Counted from the first letter of the stretch, positions 24,301-35,526 are shown. The stretch is 64,000 bases of DNA from Streblospio benedicti (GCA_019095985.1 CM032659.1:7836938-7900937), one strand, 5' to 3'. Numbers and translations: made by a program. The notes: a model not told the origin generated them from the letters alone.

Positions 24301-27098
24301 ATCCAGACTTCCTCAGGTCTAAATCAAAATGAAAAAATATGCAAAGGAAGTCTATATATGGGGCTATGTGTACTTGTTGTATATAAATATCCTTTGTGTA
24401 TTTTTTCATTTTGATTTGGACCTGAGGAAGCCTGGATAAAGCGAAATATTGTGAAATTAAAATTTTCAAAGCATTATAACTAACTTTATGTAACTTTATC
24501 ATTTACATTTTACACATGGTACATGCATGCCAGGGGGGCAGAGTAATCGCTTATATAAGTAACGGTTTATTTCACTCGGCAAGTCAACGTAACCTACTAG
24601 TGCTAGGACTCGGATGGAAAATTGGCACTCTTCATTCGGTCTGTACTTACCGAATGAATACCGAATCAAGTCGAATTGGAGGAAGGATAAATACCTTTGA
24701 ATTTTGTTTGACAAGCTCATTTTAGTACTATCTTTCTTTAGAATTATTACATATTTCGTGTTTTATTTTACATTTTCTATTTTAGCCTTGTTTGATAGCT
24801 GAAGAAACAAAATGTAGTACTTTCAACAAAACACCTTTGAATTTTGTTGAACAAGCTCATTTAGTACTATCTTTCTTTAGAATTATTATATATTTCATGT
24901 TTTATTTTACATTTTCTATTTTAGCCGTGTTCGAAAACTGAAGAATGTAATACTTTCACTTTCATGTTCTTATGTTTGTGTTGTTTGTGCAATGGTCAAA
25001 AGATGGCGCTTTGACCACACCTTCTTTGCATAAAATGAAAAGGGACGAGTTTGTGGCTCTTGAGCACATTCTAACATGCATTATTCAAACCCAAATCCAA
25101 AACAAAATTTGACAATTTATGAAGTTTATTAGTTTGTACAGTGTAGAAAACAATTGTTTAACAAGAAGAGAGATACCCCCACAATAGCAGTTGTACACCT
25201 TTGATAAACCTTTGAAGCAAGTGAAGTGGTAACTGGGAAAATAAAAATTACTTGAAGAGCATGACTGTTAATAGAAAAATATGCTCACCAATATACTGAT
25301 ATGACTTCTGACAATGCCTACAGTATGTCCTTGTCTTGTCAACAGTGCCTTCATTTTTCACAAACCCAAAATGTTGCCACACACATCTCTTAGCATTGCC
25401 CCAAAAATGTACAAGTTGTTCGAGTAGCCAAGTTTAACGCTATCGTAGCATGTGCTGAATGGTAGTAGATCTACATGATCTACATCACACATGGACACCC
25501 ATTTCCAACACTGAACTTAATCATGATGTTACACGTTTGTCTGATTGCAGTCTTTGCTCTTTCCCCAGGAGAACCAGGTCTCCCGTGGGGGTTCTGCCCC
25601 TCCCCTGGCGGGAGCAGGGTCCTCTGCCCCGGGAGGCGGTGTGGGTGCCGCGGGGGCCCCCCAGGCGGGGCCTGCAGCTGGGGGTCCCCCTCCGCGGGGC
25701 AGCCCAAGCCATGCAGCCGCCCACCACAACCACAGCAATCACAGCACACCCCCAAGCCAGCACGCCGGACGTGAGTGGGGCGTTAATTGATTGCGTTGTA
25801 TTGTGTTTATGGATTGATGTTCGTGTAGAAGTGTATACATTACAATTCAATAGTATGAGTAGTTGAAAGAAACGAAAATTATTTAATACCAAAAACTGAG
25901 GCAGTGAGTAACTATGTGCAGAGATAAAGATGTACGGCGTTTCATTACCTTTTTTCCATCAAAATATTTGGTTCTCATGGGGCATATCCTCCATGGATTT
26001 TAATTTGATATCAGTGAGTAACTATACGCAGATCTATCTAAAGATGTACGGCGTTTCTCTACCTTTTTTTTATCAAAATATTGGCTTTTCATTGGGTTTT
26101 CATTGGGCATATCCTCCATAGATTTTCATTTGATATTTTCAACACATTGCCATTTTTATGCAAGTTTAACTAGAGCCTTTTTATGTAAGTGATACTTTGA
26201 AAACAAACTTTAAAAAAACCTCATGATTCTGTGTTACAGTGAAGCCTGGGGCCTCCTGGACTCCCACAGCGGGGGACCACAGGCGCCTCCAGCAGACTCC
26301 CCCCGACCAGCAGGGGCCCCGGAGCGGAGGCCCCCACCACCAGTCCCCCGGGGACCACCGTGGGCCCCCGCAGCACGTCCTCATGCAGCAGCACATCTCG
26401 CATGTAAGGCAGTCCTCTCAAAACCATGATAGATGTTATAGACAAGAATTCAAAGCTACCTACCAATAGGAACCTAAAAATTCGCATTTTAGCTAGACTC
26501 TTAGGCCGAATGCCAATCCTTAGATTGTCACGTGATTGGCATTCGGCCTGAAGAAGTTCTTTTGACAAGAACGAAAGTCTCGCCAAAATGTGAGTTTTTA
26601 GGTTGCCATTGGTAGCTTTGAATTCTTGTCTATATCATGAATGAAGGTACCCAGAATGCTAGAAGTTTACATTGTGTATGATAGATGTTATTAGTGCCCC
26701 CGATAAGTAGGCCTACTCGTCCGCTAGTCAGAGACTTGGCATTCAACCAACAGGGCAAGGAAGAATCTTAACTTACTCGTACTGCAGACGACCAGCTTTT
26801 CTCAAAGTCGTGAGTTGTAAAATATGTAGGACGAGCAACATTTTTACAGGATTAGTAACTTTTTTCCAATACTAGTCTTGGAAAAAACATTATCTGGGGC
26901 CCTGACAGTACAATATAAATTTGTAAGTGTATATTCCAACAAAAAGTGTTCGTGTGGACAAGAACACACAAATGATGTTTCAATTTAGATTTTAAAGTGG
27001 TGGAGTCTTGGAGTGTCTTATGGCAAAAGCATAAATTCAGCTTGTTAATGTGTTTATATTCAGGAGCAGCAGCTGATGCAGCAGTACCAGCAGCAGCT

Positions 27099-27141
<43 letters not shown>

Positions 27142-27210
27142 TCACAGGGTCCGCCCACATCTTCTGGGAAGATGCCAGATGTCACCCGACACCACCTGCA
27201 CAAGTCATAG
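15308..27210 (+). CDS. MLLT10/MLLT6-like: AF10/AF17-family PHD-finger chromatin reader (nine visible exons)
   Basis: Exons 15308-15416, 15966-16045, 16261-16425, 16728-16831, 17503-17593, 17896-18063, 25569-25770, 26240-26403 and 27064-27210 all have GT-AG borders and agreeing phases (409 codons plus stop). The start MREMVGGCCVCSDERGW is nearly that of vertebrate AF17/AF10. The PHD finger (exons 1-2: VYCDGHGCNVAVHQ, GPWFCRKCESQERAARV), zinc knuckle and extended PHD (exons 3-5: RCELCPQKDGALKRTD, CYICEEQSRGNKATSG, FHVTCAQSCGLLCEE) are complete. In vertebrates this module reads unmodified H3K27, and a later OM-LZ zipper recruits the H3K79 methylase DOT1L. Exons 7-8 are Pro/Gly/His-rich; the last is glutamine-rich with 13 pure CAGs (27100-27138) and ends HLHKS. 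The prediction is far shorter than vertebrate AF10/AF17 (over 1,000 residues), and the zipper is not found, so exons may be missing from the model. Confidence 0.93.
18230..18262. repeat. (TTTA)n microsatellite
   Basis: Short run of TTTA units within AF10 intron 6. Confidence 0.8.
19293..20209. mobile_element. 917-bp non-autonomous DNA transposon
   Basis: Termini CAGGGATCAGGTTGGA and TCCAACCTGATCCCTG are perfect inverted repeats (16 bases shown). Both sides carry CTTGAT (19287-19292 and 20210-20215), a likely 6-bp target-site duplication. Subterminal words AAAAAATCCCAC and GTGGGATAAAAAATCCC are also inverted. The only frame over 60 codons (19484-19732) resembles no transposase. CAG-initiated termini recall hAT or CACTA-type elements, but a 6-bp duplication is atypical of hAT (8 bp). 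Confidence 0.75.
21591..21735. repeat. Two-copy 79-bp direct repeat with internal hairpin
   Basis: GAATGAAACGTTAAATATTA and the following 40 bases occur twice, 79 bases apart (21591 and 21670). Each copy contains GCGCCATCTG...GAGATGGCGC, an inverted pair able to form a hairpin. Confidence 0.85.
22036..22180. repeat. GC-rich dispersed repeat, copy 1
   Basis: The order GGCGAAGCCGAATAAGCGG, GTGCCGTAGGCGCCGCG, GGGGGACACCCCC, then TTTTTGAAAATTTGA is shared with a copy at 29273-29420. It contains several short palindromes and is non-coding. I know the style from other invertebrate genomes but cannot name a family. Confidence 0.65.
23989..24246. mobile_element. Large inverted repeat (MITE-like), 258 bp
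   Basis: Left arm ATATTTGTTTAATAGTAGTC pairs with right arm GACTACTATTAAATAAATAT. The pairing continues through GACC/GTC, TATACCTGCTTTAATG/CATTAAAGCAGGTATA, CCAAATGTCC and AAACGTAAAACT to a short loop. Arms of about 110 bases, no reading frame. Confidence 0.75.
24255..24486. mobile_element. Large inverted repeat (MITE-like), 232 bp
   Basis: The left arm starts TTAGTTATGATGCTTTGAAA and the right arm ends TTTCAAAGCATTATAACTAA. The arms include TTTCGCCTTATCCAGACTTC with its inverse and TTTGATTTAGACC-type sequence. It lies 8 bases from the preceding inverted repeat. Confidence 0.75.
24694..24960. repeat. Two-copy direct repeat, about 135 bp unit
   Basis: CCTTTGAATTTTGTTTGACAAGC and the next 100 bases recur at 24834 with few changes. 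The units are adjacent. Confidence 0.85.
25928..26170 (+). repeat. Intronic repeat, copy A (two 110-bp subunits)
   Basis: Two tandem subunits begin AAGATGTACGGCGTTTC (25928 and 26041) and end in the CACATTGCCAT region. The whole array recurs at 27246. The two arrays flank the penultimate AF10 exon and the last exon. Open frames reading MYGVSLPF across it are by-products. Confidence 0.85.
26426..26691. mobile_element. Inverted-repeat element with 14-bp flanking duplication
   Basis: ATGATAGATGTTAT occurs exactly at 26426-26439 and 26678-26691. Between them, GACAAGAATTCAAAGCTACC pairs with GGTAGCTTTGAATTCTTGTC, and AGGCCGAATGCCAATC with GATTGGCATTCGGCCT. The element has a long hairpin and a non-palindromic tail of about 40 bases. 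A 14-bp duplication is longer than DNA transposons usually make and fits target-primed retroposition, so its class is open. Confidence 0.6.
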
Positions 27211-27245
27211 ACATACTAGTAGACAAGACATAGAGTGATAGATTA

Positions 27246-27474
27246 AGATGTACGGCGTTTCATTACCTTTTTTCCATCAAAATATTTGGTTTTCATGGGG
27301 CATATCCTCCATGGATTTTATTTTGATAGCAGTGAGTAACTATACGCAGATCTATCTAAAGATGTACGGCGTTTCTCTACCTTTTTTTCATCAAAATATT
27401 TGGTTTTCATTGGGCATATCCTCCATAGATTTTCATTTGATATTTTCAACACATTGCCATTGTATGCAAGTATA
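27246..27474 (+). repeat. Intronic repeat, copy B, in AF10 3' UTR
   Basis: Near-identical to the array at 25928-26170, again two subunits starting AGATGTACGGCG (27247 and 27359). It begins about 36 bases after the AF10 stop codon, so it is probably transcribed as 3' UTR. Confidence 0.85.
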
Positions 27475-29272
27475 ACAAGATTTCGATGTTATCAAAGGAA
27501 GATGTAATGGAATGTAGTGTACATGAAAATTAACAGCTCAAAATAGAAAATGAAATTTAAAATTGTAGGGTTTTACTTCGAGGGTTTTACATAAATACAT
27601 ACGTTCAACTCTAACAGTCAATTTAATGGTGTGGTTGGAATCATTATTTTTAGTGTTTTTTTGTGCTTGGTTTTTATATTAGCATTTCCATGGAAATTAT
27701 CTATATTCTCAAATGGGACTTTTTATAAGTGTAAACTCAGGTGTATAAAAACATTATCAGAACCTTCCACTTTTTGTCCATGAGGGAGATCCTGGTTTTA
27801 TTTAGGCAATATTATGTCTCATTGTAAATATTAACACTGTCAGTGGTTCAAATCAATCATCAATCATTCTGTACATATTGTGAATATTAAACTATTATTA
27901 GACTAGGATTTTTATAGGGAAATATGTTCGATCTAGTTTAATATGTAGAAGATATGAATATGTAATCAGATATTGTGCAAGATTAATTTAAAATTAGACC
28001 CACTTGTCAAAAAAGGTAAAGCAGATTTGGTCTTGATAAAAACTATATAATTTTTTAAAAGAATTCGATTATAAGGAAATCTGAACATTCATAATTTATT
28101 ATTACATTCACAGTTATAATTATGCCATGCAAATTTGAAAGTATTTTTGGACAAGTTAAATGAAGACAAATATTTGAAGTGCATTTTGCTGTCAATAACT
28201 CATCATGAAGAATTCACTACGATTAATTATTTCCCACAGGTTCCCTAGGGGAAAATTATTGGTTTTGACTGGGTATGCACTGTGTGAGGGTGCTCTTCTG
28301 ACACACCTCATAATGTTCAATTCTTATTGGCTCAGCCCGACCTTCAGACCAATGTCAAACCCTAGTCTTTTTTCTTGATTTTTTGTTAAGCACCGCCCTC
28401 TGTAAACGGTCAAAGTCGCATGATCAATAGTGCTAATGAAGCCGTCCATTGGTTAAATTATGTCACACCCACCAGTCCTCCACTCTAAGTGGCCGAGACG
28501 GATTTCTTGCATAACAATTTCGAGGTGACCTGCCAGCCCCTGAGCTGTCAATCACGTCGCATAGCCAATCAGAGCAGCGTAGTAAAACTTTCATTCATGA
28601 TTTGGTGTAAAATTGCATCAACAATAAAAATTACTCCTAACCTGGGCGACCCAACATAAAACGTGTAACACCCGGTGGGGTGTGTGGGTAGCTTTGCCCC
28701 CAAGGAGTTGGGTTTAGTTGAGAGTGCCCGGGGAGCATCTGGGGGGGGGGTAGGCCCTCGGCCTTATAAAATAAAAAACGGGGGTCAGGGGAGTACCCTC
28801 CCCATAATAATATTGAGAAATAATTAAAAAAATTGGTCATAACGTCCTCCTGCCTATGATACTGCTATCAACTATAGAGAGGTGGTCTTCTTATATTTTT
28901 AACACTAAATGTGCTTCATGAACCTGTTTCATCATTCACCAGGGCACCTCTCGCTTACTTTTAAAGCCAAATTTACATATCCAGGTGAGCGATATTAAGA
29001 CCCTTATGGTCCTCTTGTTCATTTACTCCTATGCGCATAAAAATGGCCGCAGTGAGTGCAGATTAATATGCTCTCTAAATGAAACTTCTTTATATTCTCT
29101 TAAAATAAAAACGTAACACTAAAATAAATTGTGCATGATGATTCCTTATGCGGATATAGTTATCTAGTTTTAAACATGATGGTACCGCCGTTATACCCCA
29201 AACAAATGACTTGTATGACGAAGGTTTTGACAGCCAAAACGTGAAATGGTATAGGATGATGTGTCAATGTAC

Positions 29273-29420
29273 TTGGCGAAGCGGAGTATGCGGTGCCGTT
29301 AGGTGCCGCGGGGGTGAGTGCGAGCGGGGGGGGGACACCCCCCTCTCAAGTGTGGTTTTTGGGATTTCCCACCAAATTTTTTGAAAATGTGACAAATTTT
29401 TTCTGACATCTAGAGCTAGT
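29273..29420. repeat. GC-rich dispersed repeat, copy 2
   Basis: Same block order as 22036-22180: TTGGCGAAGCGGAGTATGCG, GGTGCCG..AGGTGCCGCG, GGGGGACACCCCCC and TTTTTTGAAAATGTG, followed by TCTAGAGCTAGT in both. Confidence 0.65.
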
Positions 29421-29739
29421 GGTTGCTCACATATATATTTTTGATATATTATATTGCGTTTTTGCTTTACATATCCAACATTCAGTACACGAGACCCGCT
29501 TGCATGTACGTCACGGCAACACATGTATGCAGTATTCTTTATAAGGAAAATTGCCGTAGTAAAAATAAACAAAAATAAAGGTATCATAATGGTCAAAGAT
29601 TCATGTTACAAACCTATATACAGGTTGATAAACAGATTCTGGATAACTGTACATTATTACTGGATTCAGAAATGAGTGAACTCCATTTTTCTTGTATGCC
29701 GAAATATATGTGAACCACCAATAGCTACACTTTGATAAA

Positions 29740-30640
29740 ATTAAAAAGATATATATATTTTTTTAATTGGAAAAAAATGTATCATGGGAATCATTTTAGA
29801 TTGGTTGACATTTATTAGACATGTTATGCTCACGCTGTCTGTTCATGGCAAGTCATTCACACCCCTGTGGGAAATTCATACGTTCCTTGAACGTTTGCTG
29901 ATCTAGTTAAGTAATTAAGTATAGATATATATATTTTTTAATTGGAAAAAAAATGTTTCATGGGAATCATTTTAGATTGGTTGACATTTATTAGACATGT
30001 TATGCTCACGCTGTCTGTTCATGGCAAGTCATTCACACCCCTGTGGGAAATTCATACGTTCCTTGAACGTTTGCTGATCTAGTTAAGTAATTAAGTATAG
30101 ATATATATATTTTTTAATTGGAAAAAAATGTATCATGGGAATCATTTTAGATTGGTTGACATTTATTAGACATGTTATGCTCACGCTGTCTGTTCATGGC
30201 AAGTCATTCACACCCCTGTGGGAAATTCATACGTTCCTTGAACGTTTGCTGATCTAGTTAAGTAATTAAGTATAGATTATAAAAGATATATAGATATATT
30301 TTTTTTAATTGGAAAAAAATGTATCATGGGAATCATTTTAGATTGGTTGACATTTATTAGACGTGTTATGCTCACGCTGTCTGTTCATGGCAAGTCATTC
30401 ACACCCCTGTGGGAAATTCATGCGTTCCTTGCACACACTTTGATAAAATTAAAAAGATATATATTTTTTTTTTAATTGGAAAAAAATGTATCATGGGAAT
30501 CATTTTAGATTGGTTTACATTTATTAGACGTGTTATGCTCACGCTGTCTGTTCATGGCAAGTCATTCACACCTCTGTGGGAAATTCATATATTCCTTGAA
30601 CGTTTGCTGATCTAGTTAAGTAATTAAGTAATGTGAGTAA
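29740..30640. repeat. Five-copy satellite, about 175-bp unit
   Basis: Each unit has TTTTTTAATTGGAAAAAAAT, ATCATGGGAATCATTTTAG, TGCTCACGCTGTCTGTTCAT, GTGGGAAATTCATACGTTCC and GATCTAGTTAAGTAATTAAG. Starts of the second phrase lie near 29781, 29956, 30132, 30323 and 30490. The first units are almost identical and the last two differ more. Confidence 0.9.
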
Positions 30641-31306
30641 CTTTCATGTTTCATGTTGTATGTTATTGAAGACGTTTATATCATTATGATTATGTGAAGA
30701 AAAAAAAAAAATTTTTTACGTTTCTCATGACGTTGATTTATTTTATCTGATCATCCATTCAAAATTTATCCACTTTCACAAAGTTCGAAGTTCATTAATA
30801 CTCTCCATCCAAGGTTTTATACTCCATATATAAATACAAGGTGACAGGCTGAATAATATAAGTTTACATACATATTTCCGACCCAAAATACCTGGATATG
30901 TATTGTACCCTAAACATACAAATCTCATCACTTTGTGTCATTTACAACAAAAATTCTTATATTATGAAGTATGAGCACACACACTATGCATATCAGCAAT
31001 GATTGGTGTGCTTGGTCAAATATAAAGCCCTGAATATAAATCACATTCCTCACAATATTATACAATGTTAAAAAAACATCCCAATACCATAGACCAATTA
31101 CAGTTTGGCTGTGGAATACAGAGATTTGGACCGCTAACATTCCAAATTTTGGGCATCCTGAGTACAGAACGACCAAGCAGGCATTGGGAACTGTATTGCT
31201 AGCTGAACCATGGGGCCCAGCATCTTTTATTAGACGTGTATCACCACAGATACTACCTCCCCCTCTCCATGATGCTGGGGCCCATGACTTGAACAAGGTG
31301 TAGGTG

Positions 31307-34300
31307 CTATGTGGACATGGTCCACTTGCGGTTCAAGTGTTCCTCGATCCTGTCCATGAGAGCCGTGTGAGGTGACCGGTTCTGGCGACGGTAGCGCTGG
31401 AAAAACAAACGAAGTGAATTAGAAATATTCAATTTTATAAAGGAATCAGAATTTGAAAATGGCTGCCTAAGATCTTATTTTTTATTCATTTTTCTGTGGA
31501 AAAAAGGATTGTATGAATTTTGTTTTGTTTATAAAAATGGTCACAAATTCTAGGATAATAGCTGTTTCAAAAAGCCAGTATACCTGGAAAGGAATAAGTA
31601 CACCATAGTTGAAATGTTACTTACAAATACAAATGAACATCATCAGCTGCCAACTCAGTATTTTACCTATGAGTGCTCAGAAGATAAAAGACTGTTGTCT
31701 CGAAACAGTGTGGTTTTTTTACTTATGGATAAAGACCGCTGATTACCGATTATCATAAGTGTGGTTATTACTTACTGAGTACTCTGCAGGGCGTGGTACT
31801 TACTGAGTACTCTGCGGGGCGTGTGGGGAACGGCGAGCGGGGCAGGATGAGTCGCGCCTCCCACTGCGGCTGAGCCGGCAGCGGCGGCGCCATCTGTCGC
31901 CCGGCGGTGTCACGGTCCGTCGCTCGTGCCGCACCACGGTCATGGACTGGCAGGGGAGAGGTGGTTATACACTTTTAAAGGTCAAACCCGCGAATATAAA
32001 AAGCCACGACAATATGGAGGCTAATCAGGAAAATTTAAGGCCGCAAATTTAAAGGGTTTCACAGTAGGTGGTGGCAGATCAAGGTCTCAGCAGGCATAGA
32101 GTAAGTTATATGTCAATGCTATGGTGTCAATTATAAATTCAATCTCTTTAATTTTGAAAATGTTCAGCTAATCAATTGTGCTACTGTTCACATTCCAATT
32201 ATTAGTACCTTGATTGTTGACTATAAGTACCAGTAACATATGATTACTTAACATGAAACCAATCGAAGAGTTGTATTAATTTTTGATCAATATCACATGC
32301 ATATAGAAATATATGAACACATGTATTCAACCTAGGTGTTCTTTGGTAATCAAATATAATATCCAATAAGTATAGATGTCATGTCTCGGGTATGAATGAT
32401 AAACAGACAATGATTAAATCACGCAATCAACTACCAAGAATGCCAAAAACTTACTGATATCGAGTCTCTCTGATTTAAACTTCAGGTTGAACGGATCATG
32501 CTCATATGTCGTGTCAAATTCGTCTAATCCTAGTTTCTTCAATGGTGGGTACTGAAAGGAGAAAGATAGAATATGGTTTCGTAAGTTCGATTCCCAGTCA
32601 GATATTGTGGTGGGTGTTGAAACTCATTCCCAACAGGCTGCACACCGCTCCGTGGCACCTACACATTCAATAGTTACAGGTTAGGCGAGTGAACGCTAAT
32701 GTGAGTGACTGGGTGGTTCCAATTGTGCTGTATGCTCCCTGTGAGTTGAGAAAGGCAGTGTAGAGTGCCATACGGTGCCAATGACCCGGTGTGAGATGTA
32801 TAGTTGACATTCACAATTTATCTGTTATTTTCAGCCTCATGGGGAGAAAAAAATAAAAACAGAAATTGGAATAAACCTACAGAGGGGAAGGACGCCGCAT
32901 TTCTCTTTGCGTATAATTAATGCTCTATACTAATATGCAGCATGCTAAGTTTGATACAGCAATGAATAAAATCATCCTCAATATCCATCATTGATTTAAC
33001 AAGTTGGACGCCGGCTATCTTGAATTTTGGTGGCCATCTTGAATTTTAATCAAATGCCGTGAAAGCTTATGCAAAATGCAGTATTGGCCCAAAGTTATGC
33101 AGACAATAATGCATACTTCAATATAGTTATTTTTTAATCAATCAACACTTCTCCAACAGCCTAATGAACACGTTGGTTGCCATGGTAATACGCTCATCAT
33201 CTCAGTGGTACCAATTTGGTACCAATGACCCCGTCTCCCCATGCCGCCCCCTGGAAGTTTTGACCCCCGCTGCCATTCTTAACTACAATGTACATAATAA
33301 TAGAACATCAGGCTTACGTGAAGTGTGATCCATACTAAGTCTTAGCCTCGTTAAACCAGACTCTACTGCAATGTTCTGCATGCAACCATAAACGCTCTGT
33401 TTACACCAAGACCAGCCCTCACTGTACTCACGTCTCTGAAGTCGTGTGGTTTGGGCGGCACGTACACCCCCGCCTCGTTGGTGCCCTCCCGTGCACCTAA
33501 CACCCGGGCCTCGAACGGGTCGGGGATGTCGAAGCCCTCGGTGACGAATCGCGGGGGCTCGGGGTCGCGGGGCAGCAGCAGGTTGGGCAGGCTGGCCGCC
33601 TTGGTGGGCTTCTTGGCAGCCGTGGACCGTCCCTCGCCCGGGAGCGTGCCGTAACGCCACGGCTGCATCGCCTCGGCCGAGTTGCGCTTGGGCGGCTTGG
33701 GGGCGTAGCACTGTGGGTGGGGCAGGCGGCATGATTATGACTTTTGAACAGTGTTTTAGTTACACGTAGTGACATATGACTTTTGTGTTGCTTCTTAATG
33801 GGAACATTGTGACCTTTAAAAGTTTTTGAGACCAGATTGATACCATCATCCCGCATGCAACGAACAACCAAGAGGTTGTGAGGTTGACTCCTGAGTTATT
33901 AGGAAATCAGTGCTAATGCACATCTAGATAATAATATTACATGTAGGAATTTACACAGAGTCCTAGTTTGATTTTTATTCACATATCACTGAAAACGTGT
34001 GTCAACAATTTGATAGGGTGTGAAACTTTCGGGGCAGCTTGGCGACTCTACAATTACAGATAGATCATGGCCACTGTACATAGGTGTCCATACAAGACAG
34101 ATTTCTACTTGAATTGACATAAATATTGATTTTCTGTATAGTCAAGTAACCTATAAGAATAATGAGATAAATTATTAGCAAATGTCATAAATATCTGATG
34201 ATGTAGTAATAGAAAGCGTGTCACACAATTGCCAAAACCAAAGCATTTTTAGTCAAATTTTCAGCTTTATGGAAGGTTTTTATACATAATGTCAATTCAC

Positions 34301-35526
34301 CATATTATTCACTGCCAGATAGTTACCATGGTTGTATCAAGTTATGTCTACAATGAGTCTGATTTGACGTTCGTGGGTCAAATAAAAGGATATCATAAAT
34401 CTATTTTGCTAATTTTTTAGGAGGACCAAACTTCGCAAAGCTGCCACGGTCACACATTTTGCTGGCAGACAACCAGTTCTGAGCACCTTGAACAATGTAA
34501 GTTTGGAAAATATGGGTCTCCGTTAATCCCCCGGGGGTAATGTGGGGTTGCGGTGGGTCCTGTGGTCCATATTGTTCTCACCTGTGGTCTGAAGTCTGGC
34601 GGCGGGCGCTTCCAGATGTCGTTGTCGGGCTCCGCGGGCACCGGCGCGTAGTCATCGGAGCGGAACAGCGCCAGCGTCTCGCCAGCCTGGTACGACGTCT
34701 TGGACTCGAACCCAAATGGGTTGATGAACAGAGACCTGCAGAAAATACAGCAGAACCTCTCTATTCAGACGCCATGGGAACTGGTTTCCAGTTATCTCAT
34801 TATGGGGGTTGTCTCTTTATCGTTATATATGCTGGTCTCTTTAAGATGGCTTGGGATGACGGGTTGATGAGCAACACTGACAAACACTGATGTTATCTAC
34901 GCCAACAAACTCGGGTATTACGGGCTACACGAGGACAATTTCAAACATGATTTGTAAACTAAGAGAAGAGAGTTTGATCCGTGTCCATACATACGCAATA
35001 TAAAGCAATGAGAGCGTCAGACGTAAATAACAGGTGCGTGAAAACAGTCTCGATCAACCAGACGTTTGCTGGATTATTCACATGCCATTTTTGGCATAAG
35101 AAAGCCTTGTAGATCCATATTTAGGTCAGAAAAAACTGATTTGAAAGCACTAGTGTGGAATTTAGTGTAGTTTTCAGGAATCAATAGTGGTTAAATGTAT
35201 AGTGTGAAAAAAACCACCCGCTCCACGTACCTGGCGGACACGCCCCTGCTCTGCGAGCCGGACCCGGACGACCGCGACCTCGCCATGGTGCTGCGCTCCG
35301 TCCAGTGGTCAGCCAGCGTGAGCTGACCGCGCGAGAAGTGACCATCACCGCCGCCCCCGCCCCCACCCGCCGTGAAACCTGAGTACACCGTGCCGCCGCC
35401 GCCGCCGTGCGCGCTCCCCGCCGCGGCGGCCGAGGCTCGGGCCCACGGCAGGGCGAGGCGGGAGCCCGACAGGCGGCCCGGGGCCACCGGGGCCGTCCTC
35501 TGGGAGAGCACGTCAGCGGACGCCAT
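31307..35526 (-). CDS. Unnamed proline/arginine-rich protein, six exons, 352 residues
   Basis: Exons 35526-35231, 34735-34582, 33710-33432, 32551-32455, 31946-31804 and 31396-31307 are all GT-AG with matching phases. ATG gives MASADVLSQRTAP and the stop gives KWTMST. The first exon is low-complexity (Ala, Gly, Ser). Later exons carry SLFINPFGFESKTSYQAG, DNDIWKRPPPDFRP, EPPRFVTEGFDIPDPFEARV, VYVPPKPHDFRDYPPLKKLG, LPRSPFPTRPAEYSRYRRQN and PHTALMDRIEEHLNRKW. There is no signal peptide, membrane segment or known enzyme motif. Short W/Y/P-rich blocks and the C-terminal R-x-MDRIEEHL end recall ciliary or sperm microtubule-inner proteins such as SPMIP7/SPATA48. I hold that only as a weak guess. Coding GC is very high against AT-rich introns. 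A 5' UTR splice acceptor (CCCACAG) lies just before the ATG. Confidence 0.85.
32583..32860 (+). mobile_element. SINE fragment related to that at 7.0 kb
   Basis: GTTCGATTCCCAG is a good B box, followed by TGGTGGGTGTTGA and CAGGCTGCACACCGCTCC as in the 7020-7150 copy. It then extends another 200 bases of SINE body not present there. The A box is not clear. It lies in an intron of the minus-strand gene, in the opposite orientation. Confidence 0.55.
34745..34860. mobile_element. Pogo-like MITE fragment
   Basis: CAGCAGAACCTCTCTATTCA and later GGTTGTCTCTTTATCG and GGTCTCTTTAAG are degenerate pogo-type end repeats. It lies in an intron of the minus-strand gene. The other end is missing. Confidence 0.45.

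Larger units (their letters stand above)
18064..25568 (+). other. Long intron 6 of the AF10 gene
   Basis: 7.5 kb of AT-rich sequence. It holds a 917-bp terminal-inverted-repeat element (19293), a two-copy 79-bp repeat (21591), a GC-rich dispersed repeat (22036), two large inverted repeats (23989 and 24255) and a two-copy direct repeat (24694). I found no exon-like stretch resembling the octapeptide-leucine zipper of AF10. Short frames in it lack splice signals or conserved residues. The flanking exons are both phase 0, so direct splicing would keep frame. Confidence 0.6.
27475..31306. other. AF10 3' UTR and intergenic region
   Basis: AT-rich sequence without supported exons. It holds a GC-rich repeat copy at 29273, a G-rich segment at 28640-28860 that looks like a repeat fragment, and the five-copy satellite at 29740-30640. 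Confidence 0.6.

Noticed and set aside
29740-30640. Possible CRISPR-like array of regularly spaced repeats
   Set aside because: The whole unit of about 175 bases is repeated with no unique spacers, and the DNA is eukaryotic; this is a satellite.
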